NCBI GenBank assembly: GCA_030913385.1
Contig: CP133159.1
Span: forward strand, 372,001-436,000
Direction: 5' to 3'
DNA: 64,000 nucleotides
Source: Cytophagaceae bacterium ABcell3
GTDB taxonomy: Bacteria > Bacteroidota > Bacteroidia > Cytophagales > Cytophagaceae
Below the pieces are notes generated by a model. That model made no database searches, was not told the DNA's origin, and saw only the letters and a program-made list of their open reading frames with translations. Both the position numbers and the translations under genes were made by a program. Shown piece by piece: positions 18,448 to 27,204 of the stretch (its first letter is position 1; each line of letters begins with the position of its first letter).

Positions 18448-18587
18448 GCAAATGAAGTAGTACGGCATATTTACGGGATATGGGCTGTACTGAAAAAAAG
18501 GCAGCCCTTAACCCTTTTTTTAGCTTAGGCTCCTTTATTTGTTAAAGTCTTTTCCTAATATTGCCCAACAATTACCACTATCTGGGC

Positions 18588-19328
18588 ATGTACGAACTAG
18601 CTAAAAAATTTATAAGCAAATTGGTGCCAAGGAGTTTCCTCATAAAAAATGAGGGGCTGCTGCGCTTTTTCATATATCAGCTTTATAAAGGGTCGACCTA
18701 CGGCTGCAATATTTGTGGCAAAAAATTTTCGAGATTTATTCAAATCCAAACAAGCGAAGCTATTTGCCCTTCTTGCGGCAGTCTGCCTAGAAACAGACGG
18801 TTGTGGCAGATCTTGAACGACAATGAACTGCTAAAAGGCAAAGTACTGGATTTTTCGCCAAACAGGTGCCTGCACAAAAACTTCAAAAAAACACTCAAAG
18901 ATGACTATATAAGTACTGACTATGAGGGAGAGTTTTTTGCAGACTATGCTTATGACATAACAGGCATATTTGAACCAAACAACAAATTTGACTTAGTTAT
19001 TTGTTACCATATTTTAGAGCATATTCCAGAAGACCAGAAAGCCATTAACGAACTTCACCGTGTGCTGAAAATTGGAGGCAAGTGTTATATACAGACCCCA
19101 TTTAAAGAAGGGGACACTTATGAAGACCCTAGCATAACCACGCCCGAAGAAAGGAAAAAACACTTTGGACAAGAGGACCATGTGCGCATTTACTCTGTAG
19201 AAGGCCTTAAAAACCGCCTTCAAAAAGCAGGTTTTAAGGTAACACCGCTTAACTTTGCAGAAGGAAGCAATAATTACTTTGGGTTTAAGGAAAAAGAAAC
19301 TGTATTATTGGCAGAAAAAATACTTTAA
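18588..19328 (+). CDS. Zinc-ribbon SAM-dependent methyltransferase
   Basis: This protein of 246 residues has a zinc-ribbon-like CNICGKKF...CPSCGSLPRNRRL near residues 45-75 and a class I methyltransferase domain: GKVLDFSPNR (motif I), FDLVICYHILEHI (motif IV region) and LHRVLKIGGKCYIQTP. Such proteins often lie in glycan or secondary-metabolite loci, but here the neighbours are unrelated. The acceptor is unknown. I chose the ATG at 18588; a TTG nine codons upstream is possible. The stop lies 10 bases before the thioesterase start, so the two may be co-transcribed. Confidence 0.85.
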   Translation: MYELAKKFISKLVPRSFLIKNEGLLRFFIYQLYKGSTYGCNICGKKFSRFIQIQTSEAICPSCGSLPRNRRLWQILNDNELLKGKVLDFSPNRCLHKNFKKTLKDDYISTDYEGEFFADYAYDITGIFEPNNKFDLVICYHILEHIPEDQKAINELHRVLKIGGKCYIQTPFKEGDTYEDPSITTPEERKKHFGQEDHVRIYSVEGLKNRLQKAGFKVTPLNFAEGSNNYFGFKEKETVLLAEKIL

Positions 19329-19338
19329 CAACGAAATA

Positions 19339-19734
19339 ATGGACGAGGCAACAGTAAAAAAAAGGATAGAGGAATCAACCACCAGCATTTTTAAAGCAGT
19401 ATTCCCTAATACCACCAACCATTATGACACCTTATTCGGAGGTACCGCCATGCAAATGATGGATGAAGTAGCTTTTATTACCGCTACCAGATTTTGCAGA
19501 AAGAAAATAGTTACCATCTCATCCGATAAAATCAACTTTACCAAACCCATACCGGCAGGAACCATTATAGAACTAAGAGGAAGAGTATCGAGAGTCGGAA
19601 AAACCAGCATGACTGTTTCGGTAGAAGTTTTTGTAGAAGAAATGTTTAACGATGGCCGAGACTGTGCCATCAATGGCTCTTTCACTTTTGTAGCTATTGG
19701 GGAGAACAAGAAAGCGGTAAGGATTATAGAATAA
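19339..19734 (+). CDS. Acyl-CoA thioesterase (hotdog fold, YciA/BFIT type)
   Basis: This protein of 131 residues has the hotdog acyl-CoA thioesterase signature: PNTTNHYDTLFGGTAMQMMDE, with the conserved N-x-x-x-T-x-F-G-G segment and the following acidic residue, then ATRFCRKKIVTISSDKINF and GKTSMTVSVEV. It would hydrolyse acyl-CoA thioesters in the cytoplasm. I chose the ATG at 19339, which follows the previous stop by 10 bases. An in-frame start at 19255 would overlap the methyltransferase by 74 bases and adds an unrelated basic stretch. Confidence 0.92.
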   Translation: MDEATVKKRIEESTTSIFKAVFPNTTNHYDTLFGGTAMQMMDEVAFITATRFCRKKIVTISSDKINFTKPIPAGTIIELRGRVSRVGKTSMTVSVEVFVEEMFNDGRDCAINGSFTFVAIGENKKAVRIIE

Positions 19735-19955
19735 GTTTCTTTCTCTCCACTAGGCTGGTCGCTCCTAGCCAGCCTTCGCTATTTTGCGCAGGTAAAAGAG
19801 CAAAAAGTAACTTCTGAGGCTATGGAATTGCAACAAAAAACCGTACAAATAATTAAGCCCTTTTTTTGATTAATTAATGCCTGCCGCAGGGCTCCTCAAA
19901 TCCTCCTATGATTTAGAAGAAAAATCATAGGAGGATTTCGAGGTTTATGCTTCTT
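19735..19955. repeat. Repeat-rich left flank of the IS3 element
   Basis: The first part shares GCAAAAAGTAACT (near 19800) with the repeat at 9.9 kb and has a short hairpin (AGGCTGG ... CCAGCCT near 19752-19775). A perfect 17-base stem lies at 19898-19914 (AAATCCTCCTATGATTT) and 19922-19938 with a 7-base loop. This hairpin sits just past the transposase stop and may terminate IS transcripts. No clear copy of the right IS end is seen here. Confidence 0.55.
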
Positions 19956-20810
19956 TTACGCAGCACTTTTTCTATGAATATTATAAAATTCTTCAGGAGA
20001 AAGATATCCAAGAGAGGAATGTCTTCTGGTCCTGTTGTACCATATCTCAATGTATTCAAACAATCCCTTTTTTGCCTGCTTTATTGATTCATATTTCCGG
20101 TAACCAGTTTCAGATTTCAGGGTTTTGAAGAAGCTTTCAGCCACTGCATTGTCCCAGCAATTCCCTTTTCTGCTCATGCTCTGAGTAACATTTAGCTTAC
20201 CAAGCTCATCCCTGAACTCTTTGCATGCATACTGCACGCCTCTGTCTGAATGAAAAACCAGCTCTTGAAAAACAGGTCTGTTTATCAGTGCCATCCTCCA
20301 TGCAGGCACTACTGTTTCATATGCATGCATCGAAGTGGACATAGACCATCCTATTATTTTCCTATCATATAAGTCCATAATCATGGTCAGGTATAACCAT
20401 GCCTCATTTGTCCGGATATAAGTTATGTCTGATACCCATGATTTTGAAGGGCTTTCAGGTTTAAAAGATCTATCAAGAACGTTAGGACTGATGCTAAATC
20501 CATGGTTTGAATCAGTTGTGCAGACTTTAAATTTTTTACTTACAACACTCCTGATTCCGTGGTCTTTCATGATCCTGGCAACCCTTGGCCTGGATACTGC
20601 AAAACCCTTTTTTCTAAGATCTAATGTAATTCTAGGACTTCCATAGGTACCATTGCTTAACTCATGCACTGTTTTGATTTCCTTTAGCAATATCGCTCTT
20701 TGTTGAGCCAGTTTGAGTTGTTTCTCCTTCTTCCACTCATAAAAGCTGTTCCTGGCAACATTAAATGTCCTACACATCTTTTCAACAGCATACTCTTTTC
20801 TATGATCCAT
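19956..20810 (-). CDS. IS3-family transposase OrfB (integrase catalytic domain)
   Basis: This protein of 284 residues has an N-terminal HTH_21-type region (RAILLKEIKTVHELSNGTYG...) and an rve DDE core: SWVSDITYIRTNEAWLYL (first Asp), LVFHSDRGVQYACKEF (second Asp) and GNCWDNAVAESFFKTLKSE (Glu), closing with YNRTRRHSSLGYLSPEEF. The ATG at 20810 overlaps the orfA stop (TAATG), but its frame stays open upstream to the slippery site. The functional product is therefore probably the OrfAB fusion. Confidence 0.95.
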   Translation of the reverse strand: MDHRKEYAVEKMCRTFNVARNSFYEWKKEKQLKLAQQRAILLKEIKTVHELSNGTYGSPRITLDLRKKGFAVSRPRVARIMKDHGIRSVVSKKFKVCTTDSNHGFSISPNVLDRSFKPESPSKSWVSDITYIRTNEAWLYLTMIMDLYDRKIIGWSMSTSMHAYETVVPAWRMALINRPVFQELVFHSDRGVQYACKEFRDELGKLNVTQSMSRKGNCWDNAVAESFFKTLKSETGYRKYESIKQAKKGLFEYIEIWYNRTRRHSSLGYLSPEEFYNIHRKSAA

Positions 20811-21127
20811 TATGAATTGGTATATTTGCTGTCTCCCCTGGAAAAGATGCTTACCGCCTTTTTTAGGATTTCCCTTTCAAGCTCAGATTCCTTTAAGGCT
20901 TTCCTCAAGGCATGAATTTCTTTTTGTTCTTCTGAAAGGTTCTGTTTCCCATTTCCTGGAAAACTGGCAGCGCCATTCGTCTTCATTTCACGTGACCATC
21001 TCCTTACTAAATCAGGACCAATGCCTAATTCTTTCCCAACAGCGGTACTGGTCTTCCCGCTTAAATGCAGCTCTACAGCCATTGTTTTAAATTCGTGGTC
21101 ATATGACCTTCTTTCTCTTTTACTCAT
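20810..21127 (-). CDS. IS3-family OrfA (HTH) with -1 frameshift site
   Basis: This 105-residue HTH_Tnp_1 protein (YDHEFKTMAVELHLSGKTS, LGIGPDLVRRWSREM) ends in a leucine-zipper-like segment (EIHALRKALKESELEREIL). Codons CTA AAA AAG at complement(20858-20866) form the slippery heptamer A-AAA-AAG in the correct phase (20858-20864). After a -1 shift the frame reads KKGGKHLFQGRQQIYQF and continues directly into OrfB. This is the normal IS3 way to make OrfAB transposase. Confidence 0.93.
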   Translation of the reverse strand: MSKRERRSYDHEFKTMAVELHLSGKTSTAVGKELGIGPDLVRRWSREMKTNGAASFPGNGKQNLSEEQKEIHALRKALKESELEREILKKAVSIFSRGDSKYTNS

Positions 21128-21181
21128 CGTTCCAAATTTAAGAAAAAGAGCTTAACTTACTGTCCTATCAAATATATACAT

Positions 21182-21262
21182 TCCACTAATCTAAAGAACA
21201 GTATCAATACACTTGAGGAAATATTAGGAATGACTGTAAATGAATTTCTAGAGCAGTTCTAG
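21182..21262 (+). pseudogene. Possible 3' remnant of a gene cut by the IS3 element
   Basis: Immediately outside the IS right end, a plus-strand frame reads NSINTLEEILGMTVNEFLEQF and then stops at 21260-21262. It has no start codon of its own before the IS end. The helical sequence looks like the tail of a small regulator or HTH protein. The missing 5' part is not found on the other side of the IS. The stretch is short, so this could be chance. Confidence 0.3.
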
Positions 21263-21395
21263 TCCATGCCTTTTATTAAGCCTTTGAAGTTATTCTCAAA
21301 GCTTAGAATAGGTCATAGCGAATTGACATAGCCCTAAATAATTGGCAGGAAACGTATTTGGGAGCAGACCTAAACTAGTAGCTGTCCCAAAACAG

Positions 21396-21788
21396 CTAAT
21401 CCCTGAATGGCTTAAAAAAACGGTGATGTGCCAAATCCAGCATAGGCAGATCACCTTTGCTGTCACCATAAGCATAAATATTAGAATAATCTTCTATCTT
21501 ATAATGCTGCTTGACCCTAGTAACTTTTTCTTCTCCGTAGCAATTGTTACTAGAGAATTTACCTGTAAGTTTGCCGTTCTTTACCTCAAGACAAGTTGAG
21601 ATTAAAGAAATGGAATGCTCATTACACCAAGCACTTAAAAGCAACTCAAAGTTTGCACTTACCAACACAACTTCATGACCATTTTCCAAATGCCACCTAA
21701 CTTTTTCCATAGCCTTTGCGTTTACCATTTTAGGCAATACTTCTTTATTGAAACCTTCACAAATTTTAGAAGATTCGCCAGATGGCAC
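21396..21788 (-). pseudogene. 5'-truncated HAD-IB family phosphatase
   Basis: The 130-residue frame contains the C-terminal two thirds of a HAD-IB (SerB-like) hydrolase: NGHEVVLVSANFELLLSAW (motif II with Ser), EEKVTRVKQHYKIED (motif III Lys) and YAYGDSKGDLPMLDLA (motif IV Asp pair). The catalytic N-terminus with DxDxT is missing; upstream sequence runs into the tail of the flippase fragment instead. The only start available is a GTG in the middle of the cap region. It is most likely a non-functional fragment. Confidence 0.7.
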
Positions 21789-21810
21789 TCACCCATACAG
21801 ACAAAATGTT

Positions 21811-22245
21811 TTATTTTGTTGGTCCAGTTACAGCGAAAAGTGATATGCGATTACAAATAGACGAACTGCCGAATGTCTGTTCGTAAATATTTTTAATTGA
21901 TTTTTTCCCTTCAGTCCGCATTTTTTTTGCAGTTTCTGGGAATATGACAGATGCAATTGCTAAAGTCGGAGCTTCAATTAGAGTTGAAATTCTAATGGCG
22001 GCATTGTACCCAGCTACACCAGCGGTAGAGATCATGGCCCCAACCATTGCTTGATCGATGTACCTGTTTAACATAGAGCTAATATTTGTACCAAAAGTGT
22101 ATTTGCCAAAATTTAGCATGGCTTTAACAATAGTTTTTGGTGGAGTTTTTTGGAAATGGTAGTATTGGCTGCCATAAATTAAGCAGCCCATTGGCTCTAC
22201 TGACTGCCCTATTAAAGCTATGCTATTTTTACCTTTAGTCTCCAT
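21811..22245 (-). pseudogene. Internal fragment of an oligosaccharide flippase (Wzx/MATE-like)
   Basis: Residues 45-125 of this frame (LNFGKYTFGTNISSMLNRYI, DQAMVGAMISTAGVAGYNAA, TLAIASVIFPETAKKM) match the middle of polysaccharide-export flippases of about 450-490 residues. The N-terminal half and the C-terminal half are absent. The last 20 residues (SSICNRISLFAVTGPTK) look out of frame, and the first 20 also seem unrelated. Together with the adjoining phosphatase fragment it marks decay of a former surface-glycan locus. Confidence 0.65.
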
Positions 22246-22256
22246 TTAAACAAGAG

Positions 22257-22646
22257 TTAGTGTGGAAGAGCACTTGGGTTTCTTTCTAACAGGTTTAGGC
22301 AACGTATACGCAATTCCTCTGGACTAAAAGGCTTTGTTATAAACTCATTTACCCCTAACTTATAACACTTTATTCGCTCTGAAGAATCATCTTTGCCACT
22401 CAAAACAACAATTGGAACCCCTTTAAAAACCTGGTTAGATTTAAGGTTCGAGATAAATTCAAACCCGCACATTTCAGGCATTTGCAAATCCGTAATAATA
22501 AGGTCGGGAATATTCCCTTCAAATAGCCACGCTAAAGCTTCCTTTCCGTTAGGTTTCCTAACGACATCAAAATCCTGCGAAAATATGGAAGAAATGACAA
22601 TCTGAATCGATTTGAAATCATCAACCGCTAATAAGAAGCCCTTCAT
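22257..22646 (-). CDS. Single-domain response regulator (CheY-like)
   Basis: This 129-residue receiver domain has acidic residues at AVDDF (9-10), a phospho-acceptor Asp at 53 in LIITDLQMPEM, Ser in IVVLSGKDD and Lys near 105 in FITKPFSPEEL. No output domain is present, so it would work by protein contact or as a phosphate relay or sink. It lies about 500 bases downstream of the receiver-kinase hybrid on the same strand and may take part in the same pathway. Confidence 0.92.
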   Translation of the reverse strand: MKGFLLAVDDFKSIQIVISSIFSQDFDVVRKPNGKEALAWLFEGNIPDLIITDLQMPEMCGFEFISNLKSNQVFKGVPIVVLSGKDDSSERIKCYKLGVNEFITKPFSPEELRIRCLNLLERNPSALPH

Positions 22647-23143
22647 ATTGATTAAAATTTATATAAAAAGAAAAACCTGGTTAAAATAATGCAATAAGCC
22701 AATGTCATATTTAGGTAATAATCCCATAAAAGGGCTGTTCGATTTTCAATGCCAACTATACATAGCAGCACAAGTTCATCTACGAAAAGTACAAACAAAC
22801 ACTTATCTTAAAAGAAATCAGGCAGTGAAAAATATATTTACAGCTAGTTAATTATTAGCAATCTACAAATATTATCAAATCAAACAAACAAGATGTAAAT
22901 TACTTTTTATAATTACATTGCTAAATCCTATTAATCATAGCTAGAATACTATTTTAATGCAAAAGTTAAAAAAAATATCAAGTTTGAAAGGATTTACACT
23001 CTTAGCATTTATTATTATAGTACCATTTATAAGCAAGTATACAGGGACAGTATTGAGGAATGCAAGACCGATGGGAGTCGTTAGCCAGAGCTACAGTCTT
23101 AAGAACCGACTAACAAAAAAGTTGAAAAAAAATATCCTAACCT
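22647..23143. other. Intergenic region, 497 bases
   Basis: This AT-rich gap lies between the single-domain receiver and the hybrid kinase. It should hold the receiver's promoter. A plus-strand 75-codon frame (22957-23184) with one hydrophobic stretch begins here, but it overlaps the kinase 3' end on the opposite strand and I do not trust it as a gene. Confidence 0.4.
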
Positions 23144-24247
23144 TTAGTAAAGAAAAGCATCTGCAGACGGGACATGCACAGTAAACCGGGTACCCGTATT
23201 TTCAACTGAGGAAACATCTATTTTACCGTTAACCCTCAGAACTGCTTCTTTAACTATATACAACCCTATACCAGATCCCGAGTTTTCTCTGGTTGCACGG
23301 TAAAACATATTAAAAATATCTTTAATATACTCATTGTTGATGCCCATGCCGTTATCCTCTATTACCAAACATGCATGATTTTGTTGGTCAAAAGAAACAG
23401 AAACCCGAACTTTTTTAACAGCTTCAGCTGCTCTCTGATATTTTATAGCATTGGAAAGCAAGTTGTTTATAATAACCCGAATCCGAAACTCGTCGCTTAA
23501 GAAACATTCGTTTTTTTCTACATCAACTTCATACTGAATATCAGATGAATAATAATAGCATTGATAGCTTAACAATGTCTCATCAATAATCTTTTCAAAG
23601 TCTATTAGACTAGGCTTACTTTCAATCCTAATATTTTTATAGTAGCTGATTATGCTCCCAATAAACGTTTCAAGTTGGTTAACACTGTTAGAAATAAGTC
23701 CAAAAAGCTGGTCCGCGTTTTTATTTTTTCCTTCAAGCCGGGCAACGTTCAACAAGCCTTTGATAGATAAGAGGGGCGCTTTTAAGTCATGAGAAGCGCT
23801 GTATACAAACCTATTAAGTTCTTCATTTGCTTTCTGAAGTTCTTGGTTCTTAATTTTCAAATCCCTCTTTGCGGCAAAAACTTCGTATGCATTATTTATG
23901 GACATCCGAATTTCTTGCTCATCCCAAGGTTTTTTGATGTAGCGAAACACATTGCCCTTATTAATTGCGTTAATAGCATCATTTACATCCGCATAAGCAG
24001 TAAGCAATATCCGAATTGGCTCTTTATAAAGCTCTTTAATATGATCAAACAGTTCGACTCCTGTCATTCCAGGCATCTTTTGATCAGCAACAATCACATG
24101 CACCTCCTCATCTTTGAGTATATCCAACGCTGCAAAAGCAGATTCAGCAAGTAAAATATCAAAGTCAAAACGAAAGGCGGCCTTAAACATATTAAGGTTT
24201 CCTCGCTCATCGTCTACATACAATATTTTAATGCGTTCTTCTTCCAA
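23144..24247 (-). CDS. Receiver-histidine kinase hybrid
   Basis: This protein of 367 residues has an N-terminal receiver (1-125) with DD at 12-13, phospho-acceptor Asp55 in VIVADQKMPGM and Lys in FRYIKKPWDEQEI. A coiled coil (about 125-145) leads to a HisKA domain (FVYSASHDLKAPL, His near 153) and a HATPase domain with N-box (INNLLSNAIKYQ), G1 (VIEDNGMGIN) and G2 (SGSGIGLYIVKE). It has no membrane segment. Input phosphate may arrive on its receiver, probably from the 7TM kinase whose stop lies 7 bases upstream. The start is TTG (24245-24247); the paralogous receiver at 28440 begins with the same MEE residues, which supports it. Confidence 0.92.
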   Translation of the reverse strand: MEEERIKILYVDDERGNLNMFKAAFRFDFDILLAESAFAALDILKDEEVHVIVADQKMPGMTGVELFDHIKELYKEPIRILLTAYADVNDAINAINKGNVFRYIKKPWDEQEIRMSINNAYEVFAAKRDLKIKNQELQKANEELNRFVYSASHDLKAPLLSIKGLLNVARLEGKNKNADQLFGLISNSVNQLETFIGSIISYYKNIRIESKPSLIDFEKIIDETLLSYQCYYYSSDIQYEVDVEKNECFLSDEFRIRVIINNLLSNAIKYQRAAEAVKKVRVSVSFDQQNHACLVIEDNGMGINNEYIKDIFNMFYRATRENSGSGIGLYIVKEAVLRVNGKIDVSSVENTGTRFTVHVPSADAFLY

Positions 24248-24254
24248 AGGTGTT

Positions 24255-26492
24255 CTAGTTTACAGGTTCTACATATTCTTTTGGTAAAGTAATTACGAAC
24301 TCTGTCCCCACACCTTCCTCAGAGTTGACAGCAATCTCTCCATTGTGACTTTGAATGATACGATATACTATAGAAAGCCCCAACCCAGTCCCTTCGCCTA
24401 CATCTTTGGTTGTAAAGAAAGGATCAAAAATTTTACTTTTCACATCTTCAGGCATGCCTGTTCCGTTATCCTTTATACTCACCTGAACTTCCCCTTTAGG
24501 ATTTAAGCATGTGGTAATGACAATTTCACCTTCATCACCTTTTTCATTCACAGCTTCAATAGCATTACTGAGAATATTCATGAAGACTTGGTTAATTTTT
24601 CCCGCATAGCATTCCACGTCAGGAATATTGCCAAAATTCCTTACAACATTGATATTCTTAACTTTGCTATTAAGCAAAATCATTGTAGAGTCGATCCCTT
24701 CATTGAAATTTACCGATTTTAGTTCACTTTCATCTAAGCGGGAAAAGTTTCTAAGGCCTTTTACAATTTCTGTAGTTCTGGAAGCTCCTTCATCAATTCC
24801 TTTTAATATTGTTTCAATTTCTTCTTTAAGATAGGGCATATCAAGCCGTTTTTCAAAAGCGTGTGCTTCAGAAAAATGATCTTTCACAGATTCTTGAGAT
24901 GAGGATACGCTATATTTTTCTAAAAGTGACATTAAGAACATTATATCTCTGCGAAGAGGAGTAACGCTAGAGCTAACAAAGTTAATAGGATTATTGATTT
25001 CATGGGCAATACCTGCTGTCAATTGACCCAAAGATGCCATTTTCTCAGATGCAACAAGCTTGGATTGCGTATCTTTAAGATGGTTTAAAGCAACCCTTAG
25101 CTCCTCATTAGCATCCTGTAACTCAGCGGTACGCTCTTTTACCTTCTTTTCTAGGTAAAGGTTGTGTTCTAAGATCAATTTCTCATTCTCCTTGAGCGCA
25201 TTTAATGCAGCCGCCTGAGAATCTTCCTTCTCTTTTTTCAACACATTTATTCTATCAGCAAGTGCCAGCGAAAGCAAAATCACCTCAAGTGCGGAGCCGA
25301 ATTGTAGCCCATAAACAGAAAACAAATTGTAAGGGATCAGCTCCATATCTTTCAGCACAAACACGCTTACACTGATCAAGAAAAGTGTCCATGCAATCAA
25401 AAAGAATTTAGCAGGGCGATAGCCTTTTTGATAAATTTTATAGGCAATAAAAAGTAAAAACAGAGATCCGGTTCCTGCAGTAAGGTCTACTAACCTATAG
25501 CTTTCATTATAAAAACCAAATAAAGCAAGAACTATACATAAGCAATACAGTACGGCATAAATATGTAATGCTTTATGATATCCAGGGGCATTTTCTTTGG
25601 TTCGAAGAAAGGACCTAAAAAACATTAGTGTAGCCAATCCGACTGCCGCTCCTACTAGATAGGTACTGTGCATGGCAACCCATGGGTTTGAAGGCCAAAA
25701 GTACTTATACGCATATCCCTGAAGAATACTTTGAGTCAACCCCACAAAAAAAATGTAGATGACATACCATAAGTAGCTTTTATCTTTGACCGTAAAGTAA
25801 ATAAAGAGGTTGTACAGCATCATCACGAGGATGATTCCAAAATAAATTCCCGAAAGGATATCTCTTAAGATGTGCGATTCGGCTATAGCCTGATAAGACC
25901 CTATAACAGCCGGTAACAAAATCTGTTTGCCACTGCTGACCTGCATATAGTATTCCCGGGTCTCACCATGAGGGATTTTTAAATCAAACAAAAATGTTTG
26001 ATAATTGTACTTCCTTGAACCAAAAGGTAAATATTCCCCAGCTTTTATTATATCATATTTTCCTTCTTCTGTTATACTATAGAAGTGTATTTGATCTAAT
26101 AGCGGGTAGCCGATCTCCAAAACAAGGTTTTCTATTTCCGATTGGTTGTGAACTTTAAACTTTATCCAAAAAACAGAGTTACTGACGCCGAGGTTGGGCA
26201 CATTTTTTTTGCTTCTGATAAAATCACCAGAGCTTACTACATCCTCTATACCCAAGCTGCCAGCCTTGTCCTCTAAAATATATAAATGGTCACCAATGGT
26301 AAGGTTTCCAGAAGAACCCGTATACAAGATACTGCTTTGACTTTGCTGAACGTGCGCAGCAACTTCTTTAACGTCCAGAAAGAAAAAACAAAGGAAAGGT
26401 AAAAATAAGACCCTTACTAGGTTAAACTTTTGAAGGCTTGTCTTTTTCTGACTTAAACTCTTGAATATCAATTTGTGGCAAATCAAGTTCAT
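24255..26492 (-). CDS. 7TMR-DISM sensor histidine kinase
   Basis: This protein of 745 residues has an N-terminal signal or anchor (about 20-45), a periplasmic 7TMR-DISMED2 beta-sandwich (about 55-200), seven membrane helices (about 215-420), a coiled coil (to about 485), then a kinase core: H-box [19 protein letters not shown] (His near 496), N-box ([14 protein letters not shown]), G1 ([12 protein letters not shown]) and G2 ([13 protein letters not shown]). DISMED2 domains bind small ligands such as sugars by family inference. The ATG start overlaps the GNAT-like gene by 71 bases, which is unusual but leaves no better Met. It is likely to phosphorylate the hybrid or receivers of the locus. 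Confidence 0.92.
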   Translation of the reverse strand: MNLICHKLIFKSLSQKKTSLQKFNLVRVLFLPFLCFFFLDVKEVAAHVQQSQSSILYTGSSGNLTIGDHLYILEDKAGSLGIEDVVSSGDFIRSKKNVPNLGVSNSVFWIKFKVHNQSEIENLVLEIGYPLLDQIHFYSITEEGKYDIIKAGEYLPFGSRKYNYQTFLFDLKIPHGETREYYMQVSSGKQILLPAVIGSYQAIAESHILRDILSGIYFGIILVMMLYNLFIYFTVKDKSYLWYVIYIFFVGLTQSILQGYAYKYFWPSNPWVAMHSTYLVGAAVGLATLMFFRSFLRTKENAPGYHKALHIYAVLYCLCIVLALFGFYNESYRLVDLTAGTGSLFLLFIAYKIYQKGYRPAKFFLIAWTLFLISVSVFVLKDMELIPYNLFSVYGLQFGSALEVILLSLALADRINVLKKEKEDSQAAALNALKENEKLILEHNLYLEKKVKERTAELQDANEELRVALNHLKDTQSKLVASEKMASLGQLTAGIAHEINNPINFVSSSVTPLRRDIMFLMSLLEKYSVSSSQESVKDHFSEAHAFEKRLDMPYLKEEIETILKGIDEGASRTTEIVKGLRNFSRLDESELKSVNFNEGIDSTMILLNSKVKNINVVRNFGNIPDVECYAGKINQVFMNILSNAIEAVNEKGDEGEIVITTCLNPKGEVQVSIKDNGTGMPEDVKSKIFDPFFTTKDVGEGTGLGLSIVYRIIQSHNGEIAVNSEEGVGTEFVITLPKEYVEPVN

Positions 26493-27159
26493 ACTGAATT
26501 TCTATATCTTTTCTTTTGCCTTTTTCTACTGTTCTTTGGAGAGGGTCTCTTCTCAAGTCAAATATTCTATCACATTCGTTATGATCTCCTCCTGTAAGGG
26601 TTGCTGTATCATGAATAAGGGCAACCGTTGCAATAAGATCGGATTTTGGATAGTAAAAAGTTCCTTCGTTTCCTAAACTTTTAACGATCTCAAAACTGTA
26701 GTTTTTACATATCCTAGCCGTAAATGGCGAACATAATGCAAACAGGCTATCCAATCCTAACTGGGTGGTTATAGCAACTCCTGCCCTTATAAGGAACACA
26801 CTTCCAAAACCTAAACCTGCCACTTCTAACGAATTCCACAGTCCACATAGCTCCCCTGTCCCATTTAACCTTTGGGACTTGACAAAGTCATAAATCTTTG
26901 GATCCATATCACCTACTGCGTCTTCTATAGGCAAGGGTATATTCCCATCAGCAGCTTGAACACGGGCACCACCAAAAACCTTAGAGCCATCTTCAGACTC
27001 TACCATAAGCACAAAAACTGCTGGATTATTAAACCAGTCATCTTTTGCCGTAGTCACTTCCGTAACACCCACACTCTTTAAAACCCTCCGGTGCCCCTCC
27101 AGAAATTTTTCACAGGATTGCTGGTCATCTATAGCCCTAAAAACTTTTAACCTTACCAT
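26422..27159 (-). CDS. GNAT / autoinducer-synthase-like acyltransferase
   Basis: This 245-residue protein appears to have a GNAT-like fold related to LuxI/FeeM-type N-acyl synthases. The pattern is FLEGHRRVLKSVG then DDWFNNPAVFVLMVE, FGGARVQAADGNIPLPIED, GTGELCGLWNS, followed by the long helix LGFGSVFLIRAGVAITTQLG and LFALCSPFTARICKNYSFEI. The fold call is from pattern only, so the donor (acyl-CoA or acyl-ACP) and acceptor are unknown. The last 65 residues are charged and may be a partner-binding tail. It lies 45 bases after the E1-like gene and overlaps the 7TM kinase, so all three are probably co-expressed. Confidence 0.6.
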   Translation of the reverse strand: MVRLKVFRAIDDQQSCEKFLEGHRRVLKSVGVTEVTTAKDDWFNNPAVFVLMVESEDGSKVFGGARVQAADGNIPLPIEDAVGDMDPKIYDFVKSQRLNGTGELCGLWNSLEVAGLGFGSVFLIRAGVAITTQLGLDSLFALCSPFTARICKNYSFEIVKSLGNEGTFYYPKSDLIATVALIHDTATLTGGDHNECDRIFDLRRDPLQRTVEKGKRKDIEIQYELDLPQIDIQEFKSEKDKPSKV

Positions 27160-27204
27160 AGTGAAAACTTTATCTATTTACTAAACTCAAAAAAGAACTG
27201 TAAA

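Larger units (their letters stand above)
19956..21127 (-). mobile_element. IS3-family insertion sequence (coding part)
   Basis: The element has two overlapping genes, orfA (20810-21127) and orfB (19956-20810), with a programmed frameshift site between them. The right end outside orfA reads inward from 21180 as TGTATATATTTGATAGGACAG. A matching inverted copy is not evident to the left of orfB, so the exact boundaries and any target duplication could not be fixed. Both genes are intact, so the transposase could still be produced. Confidence 0.85.

Noticed and set aside
19255-19338. Longer start for the thioesterase
   Set aside because: The extra residues are a frame shadow of the methyltransferase C-terminus, and the family begins near the chosen ATG.
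22957-23184. 75-codon plus-strand frame with a hydrophobic stretch
   Set aside because: It overlaps the 3' end of the hybrid kinase on the opposite strand, has no recognisable homology pattern, and its second half is low-complexity basic sequence.
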